Shown here: in pieces, positions 52,695-60,534 of the stretch
Layout of the letters: every line of letters begins with the position of its first letter
Numbering within the stretch: position 1 is the stretch's first letter
NCBI GenBank assembly: GCA_017458005.1
Contig: JAFTGH010000017.1
Location: 1 to 64,000, forward strand
Direction: 5' to 3'
Length of the DNA: 64,000 bases
Source of the DNA: Prevotella sp.
Lineage (GTDB): Bacteria > Bacteroidota > Bacteroidia > Bacteroidales > Bacteroidaceae
The notes under the pieces: model-generated
The model's input: only the letters and a program-made list of their open reading frames with translations
Database searches by the model: none
What the model was told of the DNA's origin: nothing
Program-made: the position numbers and the translations under genes

Positions 52695-53518
52695 TATTTG
52701 CCAGAGACAAAGCCCAGATGTGCAACAACTTGTTGCAATATGCCCATGTTTATGCATGGGGCAGGGAGCATGGACGTAAGGTCATCTCCATGCGTTTCAG
52801 TTATAAGTACCAATACTTCCATATCTGTCACACTAATCTGACAGGTTTTGGCTGGTACCTCCTTGCCAAGTGTCTTGCAGCACTTAGACTTTTGCCAACG
52901 GCAAGTTTCAAATATCGTGACTGTGATAGGGAAGCCTTAGAGCAGAAGATGCTTAAACATAAGCATATCGTGGTGAGCGGTTGGTTTGTTCGTTATTACG
53001 ATCTGTTTCTGAAATATCGTGATGAGATTTGTAAACTATTCACATTGGATAGTCAGTATACGGAACCTGTCAAAATTAAAATGAAAGAGGCAGAGGTCTC
53101 AAAAGAGAATATCGTCCGTTTGGGCGTACATATCCGACGTGGTGATTATGCGAAATGGCATGATGGCGCGTTTTTCTATGATGATGAGGTATATGCCCGA
53201 CATATTAATCGCTTTCAAGAGTGGTATCCGAATAAGACTCTACATGTCTATCTCTCCACCAACGATCCTTCTGTTACAGAGGAATCGTTTCAGAAGCAGT
53301 GTCCTTTGGCACAGATTCACTATCTACAGGGCAGCGCCCCAGAAGATCTCTACATGCTTTCGGAATGTGACTATCTCATAGGACCACCTAGTACGTTCTC
53401 TCTTGTCGCTGCTATGTATCGGGATATCCCTATTTATAGGATGGACAGCAGTGATGTCAGTCAGATGACACCTGATGCCTTCCGTTTGTTTGACTATTTA
53501 TTCAGCCATATGGTATAA
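52691..53518 (+). CDS. Alpha-1,2-fucosyltransferase family (GT11)
   Basis: A 275-residue GT11-like protein. The GDP-fucose-binding motif is LGVHIRRGDYAKW, and the downstream blocks HVYLSTNDPSVTEESF and CDYLIGPPSTFSLVAAMY fit the family. It would add fucose to a surface glycan, in line with the fucose-rich glycans of gut Bacteroidales. No GDP-fucose synthesis gene is in the window. It begins 4 bp inside the GT90 gene and is 5 bp before the DUF6492 gene. Confidence 0.85.
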   Translation: MIFARDKAQMCNNLLQYAHVYAWGREHGRKVISMRFSYKYQYFHICHTNLTGFGWYLLAKCLAALRLLPTASFKYRDCDREALEQKMLKHKHIVVSGWFVRYYDLFLKYRDEICKLFTLDSQYTEPVKIKMKEAEVSKENIVRLGVHIRRGDYAKWHDGAFFYDDEVYARHINRFQEWYPNKTLHVYLSTNDPSVTEESFQKQCPLAQIHYLQGSAPEDLYMLSECDYLIGPPSTFSLVAAMYRDIPIYRMDSSDVSQMTPDAFRLFDYLFSHMV

Positions 53519-53523
53519 CGGTT

Positions 53524-54357
53524 ATGTCACAAATTAGAAAAATCAGATATCGCCTGTTTGCCTGGCGGAAGTTCCCTAAGTTGACACCTGCTACAGACCC
53601 TATTGATGTGGTCATACCCATCATTGCTAAAGATTTGCATATCTTACCTCTTTGTTTGGAAGGGGTCAGAACTTGTGTACTACATCCTATCAAAGATATT
53701 TATATTGTGGCTCCAGCCCAACAGGAGATTATTCAATTTTGTGAATCACACCAGTTAAGATTCGTAGATGAGAATAGTATTTGGGGATTCTCTCCAAAAG
53801 AGTTGAATCTTATCATTCACAATCCCGATGGCTCTACCCGTGACCGTAGTGGATGGCTCTTCCAACAATTAGTAAAACTTTGCGGAAAAATCGGTACCTG
53901 CCGCTATTATCTTTGCATTGACGCAGACCATGTACTTATCCACCCACATGTTTTCCTGACAGAAGACCAGAAAACTGTCTTCTATATGAGTTATGAAGAG
54001 CATCAACCCTATTATGAGAATATCCATCGTCTATTACCTGATGTCGCTTTAGATACGCTGTCATATGTAGACCATAAGATGCTTTTCGACAAAGAACAAC
54101 TGGCTCTCCTCCACCAAACACTTAGCAAACTGTCTGGGAGATCATGGGTCGACACCATCATAGATGGTTATGACCGTACCAATTTTGCAGGTTTCTCTGA
54201 GTTTGAGACCTATGGTAATTTCGTACAGAGGAAAGTACGGCGTCCTTGGTTACAAAAGCGTTTGTCGTATAAAAAGTTGACAGATTATGCCACCCTTCAG
54301 AGAAAATGGCAGAGTAGCCGTTGGTCCCTGACTTTCCCTGACTATATAAATAAGTAA
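53524..54357 (+). CDS. DUF6492 glycosyltransferase-like protein
   Basis: A 277-residue protein with a GT-A-like layout: PIDVVIPIIAKDLHILPLCL at the start and a DxD-like YLCIDADHVLI block with metal-binding acids. The later part (SGRSWVDTIIDGYDRTNFAGFSEFETYGNFV) is characteristic of DUF6492. It is the third gene of a glycosyltransferase operon. Donor and acceptor unknown. Confidence 0.75.
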   Translation: MSQIRKIRYRLFAWRKFPKLTPATDPIDVVIPIIAKDLHILPLCLEGVRTCVLHPIKDIYIVAPAQQEIIQFCESHQLRFVDENSIWGFSPKELNLIIHNPDGSTRDRSGWLFQQLVKLCGKIGTCRYYLCIDADHVLIHPHVFLTEDQKTVFYMSYEEHQPYYENIHRLLPDVALDTLSYVDHKMLFDKEQLALLHQTLSKLSGRSWVDTIIDGYDRTNFAGFSEFETYGNFVQRKVRRPWLQKRLSYKKLTDYATLQRKWQSSRWSLTFPDYINK

Positions 54358-54361
54358 GCCT

Positions 54362-56263
54362 CTATTGGATATCCATTACTAATCGGAATCCAACTTCCAT
54401 CCGTCGTCGACGTTGGTCATACATAAAACGATTGGTGATACGACTGTACATAGAAGAACAATCATAGGCACCACCTCGGATAACATGGAAATTGCCAGAA
54501 GGTTTGCTGGCAGGTGTCTTCTGATACCAGTCCTTGCAAAACTCCCACACATTTCCCGACATATCATAAAGTCCTAACTCGTTAGGTTTCAATTGCCCCA
54601 CAGACTTATGGTGGTCGTCAAAATCATTCTCCAACGTATAGGCAACCTCCGCAGGATTATTGCTACCTGCATAAAGGTAACCCTTTGACTTCCTGCCGCC
54701 CTTAGCGGCATACTCCCATTCCGCCTCTGTTGGCAGTCGGAATTGCTTGCCAGTCAGTTTGTTAAGTTGTGCGATAAACTCCTGACACTGCTCGTAGGTG
54801 ACATATTCCACAGGCATCTTAGCACCTTTTTGCTTCGAGCGGTTCTTAGGCATTACTGCCTCCCACAACTCTTGTGTCACCTCTGTCTCTCCGATATAAT
54901 AATCTTTCAGAGTCACTTGATGTCGCACTTCATCAGCATCGGCAAGAGTGTCGTTAGGAAGAGACCCCATCGTAAAAGTCCCTCCTTCCACATACCTCAG
55001 TTTATAGGTTACCCCTTTCACCTTCAAGATACGGAGAGTAGACTTTGTCTGTGCTTGCATCCCTAATGGCAACAGGAGCATCAGCAACGGCAACAATACT
55101 CTTACCTCTAACTTTTTACCTCTTACATTATCCTGCAGACCTTCTTCCGGACCTACTGCCCACCAGATGATGCGCAGCCAGCAGAAGAAATAGGTATAGA
55201 CATCCAACCAGAAAGTGCGATGGATGAAGTTATGCAACCATGCAGGGCAGAGCACATCCGTTGGAAGAATCATGAAATTGACTACTAATGACCAGAACAG
55301 CGTCCAGTCAATCCAGTTGCGCTTGGGCTGCAACCAAAATGCCATCGCATAGAAGGGGAAGGTAATGACATAGGTATGGGTCTCAGGACAGTCGCTGAAG
55401 AGAATCATAAAACCAGTCAGTACCGCCAATGCCTGAACACGGAAACGAAATTCTTTCCAACGCCTATAACGCCAGAAGAAAAGAATACCCAGCATCACCA
55501 TAACGATGACCTGTACTATACGATAGTTTGGTAACAAAAAGGGTTTTAGTCCTACGGCAAAGAGAATGCCGATATAGTCTGAGTCACTATGATGCGCCGC
55601 TATCATATCGAACATCTGTTGATAGAGTACAAAGGGATTGTCAAAGTTGGGATTTAGCAAAGGCAGGCACAAGAAGAATGCGCCACATAGGAGGGCATAG
55701 CCGAAATTACGCCATACTTTCGGATAACAGAACAAGATGGCAAGTTCTGCGGCTCCGTAAATCTTTGTCGTTGCTGATAACATGATGAGAAATACAGCCC
55801 AGAAACCCTTGCCTCGCTCTAATAGGATAAAGGCGAAGAGGTAGATGTAGGCGACGATGATGTTATGCTGATAGCAGAAGACGGTCTGTAAGATGACTGA
55901 CAACAGGAATACGAAAATATAGAGTTTATACTTGTCGAGTTGCTGTGGCAACCACTTGATGGCTAACGAGAAGAGGGTATAGTTGCCTATGTTCCAGACA
56001 TAGGGTCCCAACCACCACGGCAAATAGAAGATTGGGGCGAAGAGGACGCTGAACACAGGAGAGTAGAGAAAATATATCTGATGTGCCTGTGCATACTCTA
56101 AATTATAAGGACTCAAACCTTCCCAGAACATACGAGTGGAGTCCTGATAGTCGAAATAGTTGGTGTTACGACCACGAAACACTTCCACAGAGGTGGCTAT
56201 TAAGACGATTACGAGTCCTAACCCCCACCAGAAATACTTGCTCGAGAAGATTTTCTTATTCAT
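54362..56263 (-). CDS. DUF2029 membrane protein fused to a SUMF1 domain
   Basis: A 633-residue fusion. Residues 1-375 are a DUF2029/GT87-like polytopic membrane glycosyltransferase, similar in size and layout to the complete 386-residue protein at 57242-58402. Residues about 384-405 (KLEVRVLLPLLMLLLPLGMQAQ) look like a signal peptide that is now internal. Residues 416-633 are a formylglycine-generating-enzyme-like (SUMF1/EgtB) domain: VEGGTFTMGS, RLPTEAEWEYAAKGG, LYDMSGNVWEFCKDW, VIRGGAYDC, VGFRLV. The junction is encoded by a purine-rich direct repeat at 55099-55127. The natural reading is two genes joined by repeat insertion or loss of a stop. The gene overlaps the GT2 gene upstream by 4 bp. 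Confidence 0.82.
   Translation of the reverse strand: MNKKIFSSKYFWWGLGLVIVLIATSVEVFRGRNTNYFDYQDSTRMFWEGLSPYNLEYAQAHQIYFLYSPVFSVLFAPIFYLPWWLGPYVWNIGNYTLFSLAIKWLPQQLDKYKLYIFVFLLSVILQTVFCYQHNIIVAYIYLFAFILLERGKGFWAVFLIMLSATTKIYGAAELAILFCYPKVWRNFGYALLCGAFFLCLPLLNPNFDNPFVLYQQMFDMIAAHHSDSDYIGILFAVGLKPFLLPNYRIVQVIVMVMLGILFFWRYRRWKEFRFRVQALAVLTGFMILFSDCPETHTYVITFPFYAMAFWLQPKRNWIDWTLFWSLVVNFMILPTDVLCPAWLHNFIHRTFWLDVYTYFFCWLRIIWWAVGPEEGLQDNVRGKKLEVRVLLPLLMLLLPLGMQAQTKSTLRILKVKGVTYKLRYVEGGTFTMGSLPNDTLADADEVRHQVTLKDYYIGETEVTQELWEAVMPKNRSKQKGAKMPVEYVTYEQCQEFIAQLNKLTGKQFRLPTEAEWEYAAKGGRKSKGYLYAGSNNPAEVAYTLENDFDDHHKSVGQLKPNELGLYDMSGNVWEFCKDWYQKTPASKPSGNFHVIRGGAYDCSSMYSRITNRFMYDQRRRRMEVGFRLVMDIQ
55099..55127. 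repeat. Repeat at the DUF2029-SUMF1 junction
   Basis: On the plus strand CTCTTACCTCTAAC is followed by TTTTTACCTCTTACA, a near-direct repeat of a TTACCTCT unit, which encodes VRGKKLEVRV at the fusion joint. The type is like the TTTTTACC repeats at the S41 start. Confidence 0.6.
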
Positions 56264-57186
56264 TCAAAGTTCAGTTTTTCGTCAATGATATAGGAAGGAC
56301 GGTGCTTCACCTCGTCGAAGATATTACCCACATAGACGGCAACCACACCGATGACCGTTACGAGAATACCGGCAATAAACCACATGGAGACAAACAAAGT
56401 CACCCATCCGCTGACCCGTGTGTCCATCACCAGAGTCTTGATGACCAGGATAAGGGCAAGAAGAATGGCGAAGAAGGTGATGAGGACTCCAAAATACACA
56501 ATCAGTCGTAACGACTTGGTGCTGAAAGATACTGCCGTCGTCACAGCAAGGTCAATACGCTTGCGCATGGAGTATGACGACTCCTTGCCGTCTGTCCTTT
56601 CGTCGTGGTTTACAAGAACTTTTGCGGTCTTGAAACCCACCCATTGGTTCATCAGCGGATAGTAACGGCGATAGTCGCCCATCTGCGCCATGGCATCCAC
56701 CACCTTCCTGCGATAAATGGCAAACTCTGCAAGCGACTCGTCTTGTTTAGTGTCTGTCAGGAACCCCATCAACTTGTTGAAGAGATGGGAGCCTTGGGTC
56801 ATGAAGAAATTGTCAGGACGGTTCTGCCTGCTGGCGAACACGATATCATAGCCCTCCTGAATTTTCTCATAGAGATCTTTGATCTGTGCGGGCGGGTTCT
56901 GCAGGTCACAGTCGAGGGTCACCACATAGTCACCTGTCGAGAGGTCGAAACCTGCGTTCAAGGCATATTGCTGTCCAAAGTTACGACTCAGGAACGCACC
57001 TTTTATTTTCTTGTTAGTCTGACAAATCTCCGTGATAATCTCACGACTATTGTCAGGACTATGGTCCTCTACAAGGATAATCTCATAATCAGGTGTTAAC
57101 TTACTAACCGTTTCCTCTATCTGACGCACCAACTCATGCAAGAGGGTAGGTGCTCCGTAAACAGGACTGATAACTGATATTTCCAT
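56260..57186 (-). CDS. GT2 polyprenyl-phosphate glycosyltransferase
   Basis: A 308-residue DPM1/ArnC-like protein. The GT-A core has ISVISPVYGAPTLLHELV, EIILVEDHSPDNS and the DxD-like VVTLDCDLQNPPAQI; two membrane helices are near the C terminus (about 228-250 and 262-286). It moves a sugar from NDP to undecaprenyl or dolichyl-like phosphate. Its product may feed the DUF2029 enzymes beside it, which use lipid-linked sugars. Confidence 0.87.
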   Translation of the reverse strand: MEISVISPVYGAPTLLHELVRQIEETVSKLTPDYEIILVEDHSPDNSREIITEICQTNKKIKGAFLSRNFGQQYALNAGFDLSTGDYVVTLDCDLQNPPAQIKDLYEKIQEGYDIVFASRQNRPDNFFMTQGSHLFNKLMGFLTDTKQDESLAEFAIYRRKVVDAMAQMGDYRRYYPLMNQWVGFKTAKVLVNHDERTDGKESSYSMRKRIDLAVTTAVSFSTKSLRLIVYFGVLITFFAILLALILVIKTLVMDTRVSGWVTLFVSMWFIAGILVTVIGVVAVYVGNIFDEVKHRPSYIIDEKLNFE

Positions 57187-57204
57187 ATTTTTTTATTTTG
57201 CTCG

Positions 57205-57212
57205 CAAAAATA
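57205..57212 (-). promoter_or_regulatory. -7 element of the GT2-fusion operon
   Basis: Minus-strand TATTTTTG, 18 bp upstream of the ATG at 57186. The divergent TAATTTTG of the DUF2029 gene is 13 bp away. Confidence 0.55.
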
Positions 57213-57225
57213 CAAAAAATATTTG

Positions 57226-57233
57226 TAATTTTG
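57226..57233 (+). promoter_or_regulatory. -7 element of the DUF2029 gene
   Basis: TAATTTTG, 8 bp upstream of the ATG at 57242. TTTG at 57197-57200 is 25 bp off, beyond the usual spacing. Confidence 0.55.
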
Positions 57234-57241
57234 CAGCGAGT

Positions 57242-58402
57242 ATGAGACAAATTCGCGAATTCTTTTCAAAGCCGTTCTTCCACGACTACCGAACGTTGTT
57301 TGGATTATGGATGTTGCTGCCCATTGTCATGTGGATCATGAAGATGACGCGTGCCAACAACTATAACATCTACAGAGGAGCGTTTTGGAATGCGGTAAGG
57401 GGGTGGAATCTCTATCTCCCCAACCCAGAGGAGTATGGTGATATGCACCATTACGGGCCCTTCTTCTCCTTATTGTTCGCCCCCTTTGCCATAGGACCTA
57501 AATGGATAGGGCTATTGCTTTGGGGCATCGCGCTGACAGTATTTCTGTACTGGGCGATCCGCAAGTCGCAGTTTACGAAATACCAACAGATCTTCATCCT
57601 GTGGTTCTGTGCCCATGAGATGCTGACGGCTCTCTTCATGCAGCAGTTTAATATCGCCATTGCCGCCACAATCCTATTGGCCTATTACCTGATAGAAAAG
57701 GAGAAAGACTTCTGGGCTGCCTTCTTTATCATGCTGGGCACTTTCGTCAAGGCATACAGTATTGTGGGACTGGCTTTCTTCTTCTTCTCCAAACACAAGG
57801 GAAAACTGATTGGCGGACTGGTGTTCTGGGCTATCGTGATGTTTTTGGCACCTATGCCTTTCTTCCATGGCTGGGACTATATCGTATCACAATATCACGA
57901 GTGGTATCTCTCGCTGATGAACAAGAATGCACAGAATGCAGAGTCTATCATGCAGAACATCTCCTTGTTGGGAATGACACATCGCATCACAGGGTGGGAG
58001 TTCAATAACCTATGGTTGATTATCCCTGGTATGATACTCTTTGGCTTGCCCTACTTGCGTATCTCCCAATACAAGTATGTGGCTTTCCGTCAGACTATCC
58101 TCGCCTCCGTCCTAATGTTCATTATCCTCTTCTCCACAGGCAGTGAGTCGAGTGGTTATATCACCCCTTTCATTGGTATTGTCATCTGGTATACGGCAGC
58201 ACCTTGGCAGCGTAACGGATGGGACATCTTCCTACTAGTGTTCGCCTTCGTCTTGTCGAGTATGTCACCCAGCGACCTGTTCCCTGCCTATCTCCGTAAG
58301 GAGTATGTGCAGCCCTATGCTCTCAAGGCTTTGCCTGTCACCATCATCTGGTTAAAACTCTGCTATGAGATGTTGACAAAGGACTATACACCGAAAAGTT
58401 AA
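57242..58402 (+). CDS. DUF2029 (GT87-like) membrane glycosyltransferase
   Basis: A 386-residue polytopic protein with about nine hydrophobic segments. It shares with the 54362-56263 fusion the region NYNIYRGAFWNAVRGWNLYLPNPE ... GPFFSLLFAPFA (there TNYFDYQDSTRMFWEGLSPY ... SPVFSVLFAPIF), so the two are paralogues. The family includes mannosyltransferases that use polyprenyl-phosphate sugars on the periplasmic side. It stands as a normal single-domain version. The stop shares bases with the convergent GT2 gene. Confidence 0.8.
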   Translation: MRQIREFFSKPFFHDYRTLFGLWMLLPIVMWIMKMTRANNYNIYRGAFWNAVRGWNLYLPNPEEYGDMHHYGPFFSLLFAPFAIGPKWIGLLLWGIALTVFLYWAIRKSQFTKYQQIFILWFCAHEMLTALFMQQFNIAIAATILLAYYLIEKEKDFWAAFFIMLGTFVKAYSIVGLAFFFFSKHKGKLIGGLVFWAIVMFLAPMPFFHGWDYIVSQYHEWYLSLMNKNAQNAESIMQNISLLGMTHRITGWEFNNLWLIIPGMILFGLPYLRISQYKYVAFRQTILASVLMFIILFSTGSESSGYITPFIGIVIWYTAAPWQRNGWDIFLLVFAFVLSSMSPSDLFPAYLRKEYVQPYALKALPVTIIWLKLCYEMLTKDYTPKS

Positions 58403-59169
58403 AGATATTTTGATACACCATTGTCGCACCATGTTGACTGGTTTCTCTCTGTCTCGCATTGTAGATTGTAATTATGTGATTTGCTTGCCATCGATGGTGC
58501 TCCATGATATATATGTCTTATGACTCCTCCAAATTTGAGCCTTTTTTCCTTAATACCTTTAAACAGAAGTCTAAAAGCAAGTTCTCGGTCTTCATGTCCC
58601 CATCCTATGATGTCTTCATTATAGCCGTTGACAGCGATAAAATCTGTTTTCCAAAAAGCAAAATTGCAGCCACGTACATGGCGAACGGAGAACTTTGTCT
58701 GATAGATTGAAATTAATTTGCGTAATACGCCTATACGTAAAAGATTAATATAATGTGAAGATCGAACAGTACCGTCTTTTTGGAGCATTACACGACTACC
58801 GCAAACGAAATAACCTTGTTTCATCACTTCAATATGGTCCTGGATGAAATGGCGTTCAGGAATGACATCACCATCAATTTCTATAATGTATTCACCCGTT
58901 ACCTGTGCTATTGCTTTATTAAGGATGACAGAACGTCTAAAACCATTGTCCTCATGCCATACATGAATAATGGGCATGGGGAAATGTTTGCGAATGCTAT
59001 CAATATACTTTTTGGTGTCGGAACGTGATCCGTCGTCTGCAATTACAATCTCATCAGGAAGGACGGTTTGTTCTAAAACTCCTTCTAATACACATTTTAA
59101 GGCATCCACCCAATTGTAGGTAGATATTAATAAAGTAATTTTAGGCCTGTTTTCAGTCATATCAGTCAT
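58399..59169 (-). CDS. GT2 family glycosyltransferase downstream of the RNA
   Basis: A 256-residue soluble GT-A enzyme: KITLLISTYNWVDALKCVLE, DEIVIADDGSRSDT, the DxD metal motif EIDGDVIPER, and C-terminal RGCNFAFWKTDFIAVNGYNEDIIGWGHEDREL as in galactosyltransferase-like GT2. The ATG at 59169 (or 59160) is used; the frame is open to 59370, but that stretch translates the structured RNA. No TAnnTTTG promoter is seen between the RNA terminator and the start, so read-through from the RNA could matter. Confidence 0.85.
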   Translation of the reverse strand: MTDMTENRPKITLLISTYNWVDALKCVLEGVLEQTVLPDEIVIADDGSRSDTKKYIDSIRKHFPMPIIHVWHEDNGFRRSVILNKAIAQVTGEYIIEIDGDVIPERHFIQDHIEVMKQGYFVCGSRVMLQKDGTVRSSHYINLLRIGVLRKLISIYQTKFSVRHVRGCNFAFWKTDFIAVNGYNEDIIGWGHEDRELAFRLLFKGIKEKRLKFGGVIRHIYHGAPSMASKSHNYNLQCETERNQSTWCDNGVSKYL

Positions 59170-59226
59170 CTTTTGTTCTGACTGATACCCAATTGTCAGA
59201 GGATTGCTATTTTCATAAATGACACA

Positions 59227-59263
59227 CAAAAAAAGCGGGGTATCCTCACCTGCCCGTCCCGCT
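59227..59263 (-). terminator. Pseudoknot-like terminator of the structured RNA
   Basis: AGCGGG (59263-59258) pairs with CCCGCT (59239-59234), then seven or more U residues follow. The loop also pairs outside (TGAGG with CCTCA at 59271-59267), so termination could be linked to folding. Confidence 0.65.
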
Positions 59264-59552
59264 ATCTGAGGTCTTCCACAACCCAACCAGTGAACGAACA
59301 GAGTCTGAATACCCACGCCGATAAGTATACTATGCACCCTTAAGTGTGCATGAGGGCATTGTAAGCACAATTAGCCCTCGGCACACTCCGGGAGTATATA
59401 CTACACCCGTAGCATTCATCTCCGCTATTGCTCTTGACTGGTTTATCTGCATTGTGGAAGTTTCAGATAGCCAAAAACAAAGCATCAATGACGCTTATTC
59501 CATAATGTCATGTCCACCCCCATAGCCCAAAGACGTGGGCGTGGGTATAGAC
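59227..59552 (-). ncRNA. Structured noncoding RNA of about 325 nt
   Basis: The minus strand holds a transcript-like unit: a TAACTTTG promoter (59565-59558), a 5' segment (59552-59538) that pairs with 59319-59303 in an 11-bp perfect closing stem (ATACCCACGCC with GGCGTGGGTAT) plus a 4-bp extension (GTCT/AGAC), an inner long hairpin built of GTGTGC/GCACAC, GAGGGC/GCCCTC and ATTGT/ACAAT, and at the end two interleaved stems CCTCA/TGAGG (59271-59267 with 59248-59244) and AGCGGG/CCCGCT (59263-59258 with 59239-59234), followed by a U run. It does not fit RNase P, tmRNA or SRP RNA. 6S-like RNA or the Bacteroidales-1 class should be considered. Its exact ends are estimated. Confidence 0.7.
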
Positions 59553-59557
59553 GGGTG

Positions 59558-59565
59558 CAAAGTTA
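59558..59565 (-). promoter_or_regulatory. -7 element of the structured RNA
   Basis: Minus-strand TAACTTTG followed after about 6 bp by the 5' arm of the closing stem. A TTG at 59585-59583 is 17 bp upstream, a little closer than usual. Confidence 0.55.
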
Positions 59566-59687
59566 TGATTTATTTTCGAGAACAATTTCTAATTAGGCAA
59601 AAATCTCATAAAAAACTTACGAATTTCCTTGGAAATATGAAAACTTAATTCTAACTTTACACCAACAAGTACAAATGTTTTACTTTT

Positions 59688-59789
59688 ATGAGTCAGCAAG
59701 AGAAAGAAGAAAAGGCTAAAGAGTTCTGGAAGTACTACGAGGCCACACAGGGCAGCATTACCATCGTTGATCCTAAGGTGCTGGATTGA
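59688..59789 (+). pseudogene. Antitoxin-like remnant of 33 residues
   Basis: The frame MSQQEKEEKAKEFWKYYEAT ... DPKVLD looks like the C-terminal, toxin-binding part of a small Bacteroidales antitoxin; the N-terminal DNA-binding part is absent, and a stop codon lies upstream in this frame. Its stop TGA overlaps the ATG of the toxin frame (ATGA), the usual layout of antitoxin-toxin pairs. Confidence 0.5.
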
Positions 59790-59920
59790 TGAGGTTGCTG
59801 CTTGACACAATCATCTATGTCTATATGGTCAGCGATACAGATTCTCTGACACTTGTAAGTTCTGACTCCAAATTCCCCTTTTATCGCAAGCAGGGTTTGA
59901 AACTTATAGAAAACGTATAG
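59789..59920 (+). pseudogene. PIN-domain toxin (VapC-like) with internal deletion
   Basis: The 43-residue frame starts MRLLLDTIIYVYMV, like the first strand of PIN toxins (normally LLDTN, with Asp kept and Asn changed to Ile), and ends TLVSSDSKFPFYRKQGLKLI, like their last part (SSDxKFxxY). About 80 middle residues are missing in frame, including the other acidic residues, so it cannot be an active RNase. Confidence 0.6.
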
Positions 59921-60013
59921 TCAAAGGAGTGATTACTGATTTAAATGCAAAACTGCCAAGTTTTCTATTGTAAGAAATCACTCTTCCTGATGTCAGAAGA
60001 CGTTTTAGCAATT

Positions 60014-60076
60014 GCAATTTAATCTAAATTGCACAGCAATCCAATTTAAATTACTCAGCAATTTAATCTAAATTGC
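60014..60076. repeat. 19-bp palindrome, two copies
   Basis: GCAATTTAATCTAAATTGC (arms GCAATTTA/TAAATTGC) occurs at 60014-60032 and 60058-60076, with a related GCAATCCAATTTAAATT stretch between. It looks like a dispersed palindromic element or a small regulatory array. Confidence 0.7.
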
Positions 60077-60105
60077 AACAACTGCCTTGGTCGTTGACCA
60101 TCATG

Positions 60106-60474
60106 CTAGTGCTTGAAGACATATCTAACCAATAGGAAATTGGTGGGGACTGCGATGGCGTACACACCTAAAGGCGCAACCTCCTTGCTCAGACCAACCC
60201 ATAGCCAGAAGTTCAGGAGGGCGATCTGCAGACAGTAGTTAAACAGGTGGGCACCACCGAAACCGACACCATTGCGCTTCGTCGCCTTCTCGTGAAACGT
60301 GAAATGGGCGGTCAGGTAATAATTCACTAGGAAACTCAGTCCATAGCCGATGGTGTAGGCGATGTTCACGTTCATCCAGTGCTGCAACACCCAGTAGATG
60401 CCGTAGTGCAGTGCCGTAGAGATAACACCCACGATACCAAAACGCAAAACCTCTCCTATTGTCTCTTTTTTCAT
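60106..60474 (-). CDS. GtrA family membrane protein
   Basis: A 122-residue protein with four membrane segments: LRFGIVGVISTALHYGIYWV, a TIGYGLSFLVNYYLTAHFTF block, FNYCLQIALLNFWLWVGL and PLGVYAIAVPTNFLLVRYVF. This is the GtrA/DPMS pattern. The family helps flip or present polyprenyl-phosphate sugars. The ATG at 60474 is used because the frame to 60663 crosses the promoter and the start of the divergent gene. Confidence 0.85.
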   Translation of the reverse strand: MKKETIGEVLRFGIVGVISTALHYGIYWVLQHWMNVNIAYTIGYGLSFLVNYYLTAHFTFHEKATKRNGVGFGGAHLFNYCLQIALLNFWLWVGLSKEVAPLGVYAIAVPTNFLLVRYVFKH

Positions 60475-60480
60475 CTTCTG

Positions 60481-60516
60481 TTTGCAAAAGTACAAAATAA
60501 TTCGTAACTTTGCAAA
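60481..60516. promoter_or_regulatory. Fully overlapping divergent promoters
   Basis: Plus strand: TTTG (60481-60484), 20 bp, TAACTTTG (60505-60512). Minus strand: TTTG (60516-60513), 20 bp, TACTTTTG (60492-60485). Each -33 element abuts the -7 element of the other, forming TTTGCAAA at both ends. The promoters serve RffA/GT4 and GtrA and cannot both be occupied at once. Confidence 0.75.
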
Positions 60517-60534
60517 AATAATTGCAATAAGACG

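Larger units (their letters stand above)
59566..60105. other. Gene-poor stretch with toxin-antitoxin remnants and repeats
   Basis: Between the RNA promoter and the GtrA gene there is no full gene. The stretch holds two short plus-strand frames that look like a decayed antitoxin/PIN toxin pair (59688-59920) and two copies of a 19-bp palindrome with a related sequence between them (60014-60076). It is A/T-richer than the genes around it. Confidence 0.6.

Noticed and set aside
59170-59370. N-terminal extension of the GT2 protein (CGRPQIAGRAGED and similar)
   Set aside because: This stretch is the structured RNA read as protein; the GT-A fold starts after residue 68, at the ATG at 59169.
59227-59552. 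RNase P RNA, tmRNA or SRP RNA
   Set aside because: No GAGGAAAGUCC-like RNase P core, no tRNA-like ends with CCA, and no SRP GGAA tetraloop domain were found.
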